The notes under the pieces are model-generated. The model saw nothing but the letters and a program-made list of their open reading frames with translations. It had not been told where the DNA came from and made no database searches. DNA of 64,000 nt, taken from the NCBI GenBank assembly GCA_041916775.1, contig JAYRYZ010000012.1:62001-126000 (forward strand), in the 5' to 3' direction. The position numbers and the translations under genes are program-made. Below, piece by piece: positions 32,566 through 40,489 of the stretch. Position 1 is the stretch's first letter. Each line of letters starts with the position of its first letter. This stretch comes from UBA2357 sp041916775 (GTDB lineage: Bacteria; Pseudomonadota; Gammaproteobacteria; Burkholderiales; Rhodocyclaceae).

Positions 32566-33648
32566 TCAGCCGCCGATGTACGACATCTCGATCTTGCGTT
32601 GCCTGGCGGTGTTGGCGGTGCGGATCTCGGAGTAGCGGTCGGTGCGCGGCAGCCAGGCGGATGCGATGGCGCGATCGATCTCGTTGTCGTCGGCGTCGCC
32701 GCGCAGGAGCTCGCGTAGGTCGTGGCCGTGCTCGGCGAAGAGGCAGGTGAAGAGCTTGCCTTCCGTGGACAGGCGGATGCGTGTGCAGGTGGAGCAGAAG
32801 GCCTGGGTCACCGACGAGATCACGCCGATCTCGCCGCTGCCGTCGGCGTAGCGCCAGCGTTCGGCGACCTCGCCGACGTAGTTGGGATCGATCTGTTCGA
32901 GCGGGAACACGCGGTGGATGCGCTCGACCACCTCGCGCGAGGGCACGACGTCGTCCATGCGCCAGCCGTTGGAGCTGCCCACGTCCATGAACTCGATGAA
33001 ACGCACGATGTGGCCGCTGCCCTTGAAGTGGCGCGCCATGTCCACGACGCCCGCGTCGTTGAGCCCACGCTTGACGACCATGTTCACCTTCACCGGCCCG
33101 AGGCCCACGGCCTCGACCGCTTCGATGCCGCGCAGCACGTCCGCCACCGGGAAGTCGGCGTCGTTCATCGCGCGGAAAGTGGGGTCGTCGAGCGCGTCGA
33201 GGCTCACCGTCACCCGGTGCAGGCCGGCGTCCTTGAGGCGCTGCGCCATGCGCGGCAGCAGCACGCCGTTGGTGGTGAGCGTGAGCTCCACGTCCGGCAG
33301 TTGCGCGAGCTGGGCGATGAGCCGGTCGACGTCCTTGCGCAGCAGCGGCTCGCCGCCGGTGATGCGGATCTTGCGCACGCCGCGGGCGACGAAGAGGCGC
33401 GCCACGCGGGTGATCTCCTCGAAGCTCAGCAGCGCGTTGCGTGGCAGGAAGGCGTAATCGTCATCGAACACCTCGCGCGGCATGCAATACACGCAGCGGA
33501 AGTTGCAGCGGTCGGTGACGGAGATGCGCAGGTCGCGCACCTCCCGACCGCGGCGGTCGGCAAGCGGCCCGCTCGCGGGATACTCGCCGTCCTTCAGCCG
33601 CAACACGGCGGGTGGAAGGTCGAGCGGCTGGATGGGAATCGTCTTCAT
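32566..33648 (-). CDS. moaA: GTP 3',8-cyclase (molybdenum cofactor synthesis)
   Basis: The protein has 360 residues. MoaA is a radical-SAM enzyme that converts GTP to the first pterin intermediate of molybdenum cofactor. The N-terminal cluster motif is CNFRCVYC (CxxxCxxC) after RDLRISVTDR. SAM-binding GGEPLLRKD and a C-terminal second cluster (FCSTCTRIRLSTEGKL) follow. The protein ends in GG, as needed for activity in this family. Molybdenum cofactor fits a nitrate-respiring lifestyle, though no nitrate reductase gene is in the window. No other moa gene is adjacent. Confidence 0.96.
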   Translation of the reverse strand: MKTIPIQPLDLPPAVLRLKDGEYPASGPLADRRGREVRDLRISVTDRCNFRCVYCMPREVFDDDYAFLPRNALLSFEEITRVARLFVARGVRKIRITGGEPLLRKDVDRLIAQLAQLPDVELTLTTNGVLLPRMAQRLKDAGLHRVTVSLDALDDPTFRAMNDADFPVADVLRGIEAVEAVGLGPVKVNMVVKRGLNDAGVVDMARHFKGSGHIVRFIEFMDVGSSNGWRMDDVVPSREVVERIHRVFPLEQIDPNYVGEVAERWRYADGSGEIGVISSVTQAFCSTCTRIRLSTEGKLFTCLFAEHGHDLRELLRGDADDNEIDRAIASAWLPRTDRYSEIRTANTARQRKIEMSYIGG

Positions 33649-33805
33649 GTTGGACGCTGGCTGTCTCGGAACGCCGGCAGTATGCGGAACATCCGCCGTG
33701 GCTGTAATTGACCGACCGCAAGGCCTGCGGCTTCGGTGAGGAAACCTCTGCTAGGATTATCGGCAGCCGGACCGGGGCGTGCAAGCCGAGTTCGCCTGCC
33801 GTGCC

Positions 33806-33837
33806 GGTGTTCTCCACGGTAGGCGGTGGAGAACGCC
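33806..33837. promoter_or_regulatory. Strong hairpin in the leader of the Lon-like gene
   Basis: GGTGTTCTCCAC (33806-33817) pairs with GTGGAGAACGCC (33826-33837), 12 bp with one G-T pair and an 8-nt loop. It ends 52 nt before the start codon. It could be an operator (TTCTCCAC-N8-GTGGAGAA) or a leader RNA structure. It is not the CIRCE element. Confidence 0.45.
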
Positions 33838-33889
33838 ATCCCCGGTCGAACCCGCGAGGCGCGCTGCGCCACGCTCACGGAGACCTTAC

Positions 33890-36322
33890 ATGCCATCATT
33901 CGTCGGTCTTGCGGCCGATCAACTGCGCACCCGTTGCGACGAAACGCACCTCGAGTTCGACTCCACCGCCACGCTGGAGGACCTGCCCGGCGGCCTGGGC
34001 CAGGTACGCGCCGAGGAGGCGCTGCAATTCGGACTGGCGATGCGTCAGCCCGGCTACCATGTATTCGTGCTCGGTGATCCCGGCACAGGCCGGCACGCGA
34101 CCACGATGCGGCTCCTGCGCGAGGCCGCGGCGGACGGCGAGTTACCGCCGGATCTGTGCTACGTGCACAACTTCGCGGACGCGTTGCGCCCGCGCCTGAT
34201 GAGCCTGCCGCCGGGACGCGGGGAGGGTTTCCGCCGCGACATGCAAACCCTGATCCGCGAACTCGGGCCGGCGATCGCGGCCGCGCTCGACTCCGAGACC
34301 CACACCAGCCGCGTCGAGGCGCTGCAGGACGCGCACAAGGCGCGCGAGGAGGGTGCGCTGCGCGAGATCGGCCAGGCCTGTGGTGCCGAAGGCCTGGCGC
34401 TGATCCGCACCCCGGACGGTTTCGTGTTCGCCCCCACCGAGAATGGCGAGACCCTTTCGCCCGAGGCCTTCGAGGCGCTGCCCGAGGCGCGCCGCGGCGA
34501 GATCGAGGCGAACGTCGGCAAGTGGAGCGACCGCCTCACCGACCAGCTCGGCGAGTTCCCCGGCTGGCGCCGCAGCCTGCAGGAGGCGATGGAGCGCGCC
34601 GAGCGCGAGGCGCTCGCGCCAACCGTGGCGCACCTGATCGCCGCGCCGCGTGCCCGCCATGCCGACCTGCCGCAGGTGCTGACGTTCCTGGATGCGGTGC
34701 GCGACGACCTGCTCGAGACCGGCTCCGCATGGCTTGAGGACGATGACGAGGACGATGCGCCGACAGAAGGCCACGACCTCGACGCCCGCCTGCGCATCCA
34801 CCGCTACGACGTGAACCTGCTCGTCAGTCATGCCGGCACCCAGGGTGCGCCGGTGGTGTGCGAGGACAACCCCACCTTCACCAATCTCGTCGGACGGGTG
34901 GAGCATGTCGTGCACATGGGCGCACTCGTCACCAACTTCAAGCTCATCCGCCCCGGCGCGCTGCAGCTTGCGCGCGGCGGGTATCTTGTCCTGGACGCGG
35001 AGCGCCTGCTGACCCAGCCCTTCGCCTGGGAGGCCCTGAAGCGCGCGCTGCGCAGTGGCCAGATCGTCATCGAGCCGCCGCCCGAGGCGCAAGCTTGGAG
35101 CGCGATGTTGACGCTCACGCCGGAGCCGGTGCGGTGCGAGCTGAAGGTGGTGCTGGTGGGGGATCGCGACACGTTTTATCTGCTCACCGAGCACGACCCC
35201 GATTTCCCCGAGCTCTTCAAGGTGGCGGCAGATTTCGACGACGACATGCCGCGCAGCCCGGGGTCGGTGAATCAGTTCGCCCGCCTGCTTGCGACGCTGG
35301 CGCGCAGTAACGGACTGCTGCCGTTCGATCGCAGTGCGGTCGCACGCCTGGTGGAGGAGAGCGCGCGCATCGCCGAGGACGCGAACCGCCTGTCGCTCTA
35401 TACCCGGCTGCTCGCCGACATCATGCGCGAGGCGGACTTTCATGCCCGCGCCGCCAAGGGTGAAGTCGTCTCACGTGCGCATGTCGACGTGGCCGTCGCG
35501 GCGCGGGCCCGACGCTTCGGGCGCTATTCGGAGCGGGTGCTGGAAGCGATGCTGGACGGCACGATCATGATCTCCACGGAAGGTGCGCGCACCGGGCAGA
35601 TCAACGCGCTGGTGGTCGTGGAGATGGCCGAGGTGCTGTTCGGCCACCCGATGCGCATCACCGCGACGGTGCGCCACGGCGATGGCGACGTGGTCGACAT
35701 CGAGCGTGAGATCGAGATGGGCGGCGCGATCCACTCCAAGGGCGTGCTCATCCTGTCGGCGTTCATCGCGGCGCGCTATGGCCGCCACCGTCCGTTGTCG
35801 CTGTCCGGCAGCCTGGTGTTCGAGCAGTCCTATGCGCCGGTGGAAGGCGACTCGGCCTCGCTCGCCGAACTGTGCGCACTGCTGTCGGCGCTAGCGGATG
35901 CGCCGATCCGCCAGTCGCTGGCGGTAACCGGTTCGGTCAATCAGTTCGGCGAGGTGCAGGTGATCGGCGGGGTCAACGAGAAGATCGAAGGCTTCTTCGA
36001 CCTGTGTGCCGCGCGCGGGCTGACCGGCGAGCAGGGCGTGGTGATTCCGGCCGCGAGCGTCGGTCACCTGATGCTGCGCGAGGATATCGTGGAGGCTGCG
36101 CGGCGCGGGCGCTTCCATGTGCACCCGGTGCGCACCGTCGATGAGGCGATCGCCATCCTCACCGGGATTCCGGCCGGCGAGGCAGACGACAAAGGGATCA
36201 TGCCGCGCGCTTCGATCAACGAGCGCGTGGCGCAGGCGCTGGCGGGGATGACGGCGGCGCACCACGCGCGCGTCGCCGCGCCGCGTCTGGGGCGGCAGCG
36301 CCGCCGTCATGAAGACGAGTGA
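33890..36322 (+). CDS. Lon-family ATP-dependent protease (LonB-like, AAA + S16)
   Basis: The protein has 810 residues from ATG 33890 (GGAG ribosome-binding site). A Walker A loop, GDPGTGRHATT, is near residue 62. A long helical insert separates it from later AAA motifs (NPTFTNLVGRVEH, GGYLVLDAERLL). The C-terminal Lon protease domain has the catalytic Ser in GDSAS (about residue 655) and the Lys in GGVNEKIEGFFD (about residue 696). This is the proteobacterial LonB-like family without the Lon N-terminal domain. It should degrade cytoplasmic proteins; substrates are unknown. A strong hairpin sits in the leader, so regulation there is possible. Confidence 0.9.
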   Translation: MPSFVGLAADQLRTRCDETHLEFDSTATLEDLPGGLGQVRAEEALQFGLAMRQPGYHVFVLGDPGTGRHATTMRLLREAAADGELPPDLCYVHNFADALRPRLMSLPPGRGEGFRRDMQTLIRELGPAIAAALDSETHTSRVEALQDAHKAREEGALREIGQACGAEGLALIRTPDGFVFAPTENGETLSPEAFEALPEARRGEIEANVGKWSDRLTDQLGEFPGWRRSLQEAMERAEREALAPTVAHLIAAPRARHADLPQVLTFLDAVRDDLLETGSAWLEDDDEDDAPTEGHDLDARLRIHRYDVNLLVSHAGTQGAPVVCEDNPTFTNLVGRVEHVVHMGALVTNFKLIRPGALQLARGGYLVLDAERLLTQPFAWEALKRALRSGQIVIEPPPEAQAWSAMLTLTPEPVRCELKVVLVGDRDTFYLLTEHDPDFPELFKVAADFDDDMPRSPGSVNQFARLLATLARSNGLLPFDRSAVARLVEESARIAEDANRLSLYTRLLADIMREADFHARAAKGEVVSRAHVDVAVAARARRFGRYSERVLEAMLDGTIMISTEGARTGQINALVVVEMAEVLFGHPMRITATVRHGDGDVVDIEREIEMGGAIHSKGVLILSAFIAARYGRHRPLSLSGSLVFEQSYAPVEGDSASLAELCALLSALADAPIRQSLAVTGSVNQFGEVQVIGGVNEKIEGFFDLCAARGLTGEQGVVIPAASVGHLMLREDIVEAARRGRFHVHPVRTVDEAIAILTGIPAGEADDKGIMPRASINERVAQALAGMTAAHHARVAAPRLGRQRRRHEDE

Positions 36323-36367
36323 GCTTGTGGCGCCGCGCGGCGCGATACTGAAGGTCCGTGGTACGGC

Positions 36368-37927
36368 TCAGCGGCCGCGTGCCGGCGTGTGCTGGCTCAG
36401 CGTCTCGCCGATGGCCTGGCGCAAGGTGGTGCGTGTATAAGGTTTGCCAAGCACCTCGCAGCGGCCCTGCATTGCGGCGCTCACCCCGCCGGCGAAGTCG
36501 GTGGTGAGCAGCGCCGGCATTTCCGGATACATGCGGCGGCAGCGCTCGACGAGGCTCATTCCGTCCATCTCGCCCGGCATCACCACGTCGGTGATCAGGA
36601 GATCGAAACGCGTCTCGACGAGACGGGCCAGCGCCTCGTCCGCGTTGGCGGCGAGCGTCACGGCGTGCCCCAGGCCGAGCAGCCATTGCTCGGCGATCTG
36701 CCGCAGCGCAGCCTCGTCGTCGACGAACAGGATGCGCAGCGGGTTGTCCTGCTTGCCGACCAGCGCCTGAGCGGCAAGCGGGCGCGCCGGGTTCTTGCTC
36801 GCGGGGATCAGGACTTGCACCGAAGTTCCCTTGCGGGGTGTGCTCTGGATGCGCGCGGCACCGCCGGACTGGCGCGCGAATCCGTACACCATCGCGAGCC
36901 CCAACCCGGTGCCCTGGCCACGCGATTTGGTGGTGAAGAACGGATCGAATGCGTGCTGGGCCACGTCCTGCGTCATGCCGGTGCCGGTGTCGTCCACCCC
37001 GATCACCAGGTAGGTACCGGGCTCCAGGCGCAGTGGCGCAATCAGCGAACCCGGCAGGATGTCGGTGGAGTAGGTGTAGACGACGATACGACCGCCGCGT
37101 GGCATGGCATCGCGAGCGTTGATCACCAGATTCACCAGCGCATTGTTGAGGCCACCGGGGTCGATGTCGCACACGGCCTCGATCGCATTCGGCGAGAAGC
37201 TCACCTCGATGCGCTTTCCCGCAGTATGGCGCAGCAGCGGCGCGAGCTCGTCGATGAGCAGGTTCACGTCGGTAGGCTGGGGTTTCAGGATGCGCTTGCG
37301 CGCCACTGCGAGCAGCGCGCGGGTGACTTCAGCGCCGCGGTGTGCGGCGGTCAGCGCGGCGCCCACGAGCTCACGTTCCTGCGGCCCGGAGAGCGCAGGG
37401 GTGACGAGGTCGAGGCTGCCGATGATGATGCCGAGGATGTTGTTGAAGTCGTGGGCGAGTCCGCCGGTGAGATGGCCGATTGCCTCCAGCTTCTGTGCCT
37501 GCAGCAGTTGCTGCTCGGCATGCAGGGTGTCGGTGATGTCGCGGAAGAAGCAGCCGGCGCGCCAGATGCCCTCCAAGATCACGGGCGTGAGCTGCGCCTC
37601 TGCGTCGAAGCGGGTACCATCCTGCCGCTGCAGTTCCAGCCTGTGGGTGTGCGTCGTGGTGCCGAGTGCGCTTTCGCTCGCCAGGGTGGCGAGGTGGATG
37701 GTCGTGCCAGACGCGTTCGGCGGTAGTATCACTTCGCTGAGGCGGCGACCCATGACCGCCTCGGCCGGCCAGCCGAACAACGCCCGGGCGCGCGGACTCC
37801 ACTCCAGGATGCGGTCGTCGGCGTCGATGGCGACGAAGGCATCCTGCGCTGCCAGGATCACCGCATGGTGAAAGCCCATTGCAATGGTGTCGGAGTGAGC
37901 GCTTGTAGGCGTTGGGGAGTTCATCAT
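36368..37927 (-). CDS. PAS hybrid histidine kinase with C-terminal receiver
   Basis: The protein has 519 residues without a membrane segment. A PAS domain (about residues 20-140) is followed by a HisKA-type helix with LAHDFNNILGIIIGSLDLV, the His of which is the phosphorylation site. An ATPase domain (NLVINARDAMPRGG, GTGMT, GTGLGLAMVYG) and a receiver with acceptor Asp in LLITDVVMPGEMDG and Lys in LGKPY complete it. HDFNN kinases of this type often act without a fixed partner. The gene faces the Lon-like gene stop to stop. The start is MM at 37927; either Met is possible. Confidence 0.92.
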   Translation of the reverse strand: MMNSPTPTSAHSDTIAMGFHHAVILAAQDAFVAIDADDRILEWSPRARALFGWPAEAVMGRRLSEVILPPNASGTTIHLATLASESALGTTTHTHRLELQRQDGTRFDAEAQLTPVILEGIWRAGCFFRDITDTLHAEQQLLQAQKLEAIGHLTGGLAHDFNNILGIIIGSLDLVTPALSGPQERELVGAALTAAHRGAEVTRALLAVARKRILKPQPTDVNLLIDELAPLLRHTAGKRIEVSFSPNAIEAVCDIDPGGLNNALVNLVINARDAMPRGGRIVVYTYSTDILPGSLIAPLRLEPGTYLVIGVDDTGTGMTQDVAQHAFDPFFTTKSRGQGTGLGLAMVYGFARQSGGAARIQSTPRKGTSVQVLIPASKNPARPLAAQALVGKQDNPLRILFVDDEAALRQIAEQWLLGLGHAVTLAANADEALARLVETRFDLLITDVVMPGEMDGMSLVERCRRMYPEMPALLTTDFAGGVSAAMQGRCEVLGKPYTRTTLRQAIGETLSQHTPARGR

Positions 37928-38219
37928 GTGATGGGCGCGTGCTCGCGATCGGTGGCTTGGTTTATTATGATGTTGACTTGCTAAAAGTGATAAAAATTGA
38001 TAGTGTCTGTTTTGAATTTAGCATGATTGACGAAGTGCGGGTGTTTTAGATTCTTTCGTCCGTGAACCAGTTGTCGTTCTTGCCGGTCAGGCGTGAAATG
38101 TGACCGCAAGAATGTGACTGCGGCTCGGGCGTGCGAATCTGGGGTGCGCGCAGGAGCGGCCTCTGCATCGGGTCGGGCTCGTTCGACCTGGAATCCGGTT
38201 TTTTGGAGTGGTGAAGAAC
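37928..38219. other. Divergent promoter region, partly AT-rich
   Basis: The first 110 nt are AT-rich, unlike the rest of the window, and hold TTGACT (37974-37979) with TGATAG 19 nt further on. That is a loose sigma-70 promoter pointing to the HTH-receiver gene. No open frame here has support. The rest is ordinary GC-rich leader. Confidence 0.4.
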
Positions 38220-38858
38220 ATGCTTCATCAGGAACGCGTCAAGAAGACCTTTTGCACCACGCGCGAGGCGGCGCAACTGCTCGGCGTTTCCCTGCGTACC
38301 GCGCAACTCTGGGTCGAGCGGGGCTTGCTCGAGGCCTGGAAGACGGACGGTGGGCACCGCCGCATCTCGCGCGAGTCCATCAACCGGCTGCTCGCCGATC
38401 CTGGAGAGCGGCACGTGCGCGGCAAGTCCGCCGAGCCGCTGGCCGCATCCGAGCAGAATGACGCGTTGTCGGTGATGGTGGTCGAGGACGAAGCGGCGTT
38501 GCGACGCATCTACGAACTCACGCTGTCGCGATGGCCGTCCAGGCCCAGCGTCAGCACCGTGGGCGATGGTTACGAGGCCTTGGTCCGGCTGGGGCTGTCG
38601 CGGCCCGACATGTTGATCACGGATCTGCGCATGCCGGGGATGGACGGGGTGCGCATGCTGCGGTCCATCCGCGAGATGCCCGAGCTCGCGGGTATGGCGA
38701 TCGTCGTCGTGACGGGTCTGGATCCGGCCGAGATCGAGGAACTGGGTGGGGTGCCCGAGGATATCCCGGTGCTGCCCAAACCCATCCCCTTCGATCACCT
38801 GCGCGAGTTGTTCGACCGGTTCGTGCGTACCCGGGAAACCCGCAACCCGCTTGCGTAG
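38220..38858 (+). CDS. HTH-receiver protein (MerR/excisionase-type HTH, then REC)
   Basis: The protein has 212 residues from ATG 38220. A GTG at 38208 is possible, but GGAG would overlap it. Residues 11-58 are a winged HTH of the MerR/excisionase kind (TTREAAQLLGVSLRTAQLWVER, GGHRRISRESINRLL). After a linker, residues 84-200 form a receiver with acceptor Asp135 in LITDLRMPGMDG and the Lys in PKPIP. DNA-binding response regulators normally have the receiver first, so this reversed order is uncommon. It leads an operon with a stand-alone receiver, a binding protein and a kinase, which are its probable partners. Confidence 0.88.
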   Translation: MLHQERVKKTFCTTREAAQLLGVSLRTAQLWVERGLLEAWKTDGGHRRISRESINRLLADPGERHVRGKSAEPLAASEQNDALSVMVVEDEAALRRIYELTLSRWPSRPSVSTVGDGYEALVRLGLSRPDMLITDLRMPGMDGVRMLRSIREMPELAGMAIVVVTGLDPAEIEELGGVPEDIPVLPKPIPFDHLRELFDRFVRTRETRNPLA

Positions 38859-38865
38859 GCCGACC

Positions 38866-39228
38866 ATGAAGAAAGTGCTGCTCATCGACGACCACTCCGA
38901 CATCCGGCGGCTGATCCGGATCACCCTGGGCAAGACCTACGAGGTGATCGAGGCTGAGAGCGGGCGGAACGGGTTGGAGTTGGCACGCGCGCAACGGCCC
39001 GATCTGATGATCCTGGATGTGATGATGCCGGGGGAGCTCGACGGCTTCGGCGTGCTGGATGCGCTCAAGGCCGACCCCAGGACGGCAGCCATCAAGGTCG
39101 TGATGGTCACCGCGCGCGGGCAGGCAGGGGACTACGATGCCGGCATCGGAAAGGGGGCGGATGCCTATTTCGTCAAACCGTTCAGCCCCCTGCAGCTCGT
39201 CGCCTGCGTCAGGGAGCTGCTTGCCTGA
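38866..39228 (+). CDS. Single-domain response regulator (CheY-like)
   Basis: The protein has 120 residues, one receiver domain. Acidic pocket LIDDHSD, acceptor Asp51 in LILDVMMPGELDG, Thr in MVTARG and Lys104 in FVKPF are all in place. It has no output domain, so it acts by protein contact or as a phosphate relay. It starts 7 nt after the HTH-receiver gene and 43 nt before the binding-protein gene. The likely donor is the kinase coded at 40486-43812. Confidence 0.93.
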   Translation: MKKVLLIDDHSDIRRLIRITLGKTYEVIEAESGRNGLELARAQRPDLMILDVMMPGELDGFGVLDALKADPRTAAIKVVMVTARGQAGDYDAGIGKGADAYFVKPFSPLQLVACVRELLA

Positions 39229-39271
39229 GCGCGCCGTGCGTGCCAGTTGCCGGCGCGCAGGAGAGTGAAGC

Positions 39272-40489
39272 ATGCATGCGTACGTCCTGGGCCTGACCTG
39301 TCTCACCCGCTGCGCGATCCTGTGCGCCGCGCTGGTCGCGTTACCAGCCCCGGCGGTGGGGGGCGAAGCCCCGCGTGATGTGGTGATCGGGCTGACGGCA
39401 GAGTTCGGCATCCGCGGCGCGCACGCCGCGCAGTCCATCGAGCTCGGAATCCGGCTCGCGCTCGAAGAGATCAACACTGCCGGCGGCGTGCTCGGAGGGC
39501 GTCGGCTCATGCTGGAGAAGCGTGACGACCGCGGCGTGCCGGCCCGCGCGGTCGACAACTTCATCGACCTCGCGGCGCACGCAGACGTCGTTGCGGTGTT
39601 CTGTGGCCGCTTCTCCCCGGTGGCGCTGGAGATCAAGCCGCACGCCAACCGCATCGGGCTGGTCATGCTCGACCCTTGGGCGGCTGCCGACACGATCACT
39701 GAGCCGGAGGGGGACTCACCCAACTACGTGTTCCGCCTCTCGCTCACCGACGCGTGGGCGATGCGTGCGCTGCTCGCGGAAGCGGCGGTACGCGGCATCG
39801 CTCGGTTCGCCCTGTTCGTGCCCAACACCGCATGGGGACGTAGCGCCGAGGCCGCATTGATCGCACATGCCGGTGCCCGGCCGGAGTTTCGGTTCGAGAC
39901 CTTCTGGTACAACTGGGGGGACACCGCGTTCTCGCAACGGTTGACGGAAGCTCAGGCCAATGGCGCGCAGGCGGTGCTGATGGTCGCAAACGAGTTCGAG
40001 GCCTTGCCCATCATCAACCAGATGGCGGCCTTGCCCGCTGCACAGCGGCTGCCCATCCTCGCCCACTGGGGTCTGCTGGCCGGGGATCTCCCCGCACAGG
40101 CCGCCGCAGCGCTGGAGAAGGTCGATTTCAGCGTTGTGTACACCTTCAGCTTCGCCGACGCAGAGGGCGCGCGCGTCGAGGCGGTGAAGGACGGTCTGCG
40201 CCGCCTGTTCGACGTCAATGCCCTGGAGATGCGCGCGCAGGTCGGTTTTGCACATGCCTACGACCTCACCCACCTGCTCGCCCGGGCGATCGAGCGGGCC
40301 GGCAGCAGTGATCGCGCGGCAGTGCGCAACGCGCTCGAGCAGCTCGGGCCGCAGGAGGGGCTGGTGCTGCGCTCGGCGCATCCGTTCAGCGCAGACCGCC
40401 ACGAGGCGCTGGTGCCGGAGCAGGTACGTGTCGGCCGCTTCGACGCCACCGGAAACGTCGTGCCGATCGCCGGCAGGCCGGGCTCATGA
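39272..40489 (+). CDS. Periplasmic binding protein, branched-chain amino acid/amide type
   Basis: The protein has 405 residues with a good ribosome-binding site (GGAGAG). A signal peptide runs to about residue 30 (LVALPAPAVGGEA). The mature part is a type I periplasmic-binding fold (DVVIGLTAEFGIRGAHA, GIRLALEEINTAGGVLGGRR, FVPNTAWGRSAEAALIAHAG). No permease or ATPase gene is near. It overlaps the downstream PAS kinase by ATGA, so it probably presents a ligand to that kinase and does not serve transport. The ligand is unknown; family members bind amino acids, urea and short amides. Confidence 0.85.
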   Translation: MHAYVLGLTCLTRCAILCAALVALPAPAVGGEAPRDVVIGLTAEFGIRGAHAAQSIELGIRLALEEINTAGGVLGGRRLMLEKRDDRGVPARAVDNFIDLAAHADVVAVFCGRFSPVALEIKPHANRIGLVMLDPWAAADTITEPEGDSPNYVFRLSLTDAWAMRALLAEAAVRGIARFALFVPNTAWGRSAEAALIAHAGARPEFRFETFWYNWGDTAFSQRLTEAQANGAQAVLMVANEFEALPIINQMAALPAAQRLPILAHWGLLAGDLPAQAAAALEKVDFSVVYTFSFADAEGARVEAVKDGLRRLFDVNALEMRAQVGFAHAYDLTHLLARAIERAGSSDRAAVRNALEQLGPQEGLVLRSAHPFSADRHEALVPEQVRVGRFDATGNVVPIAGRPGS

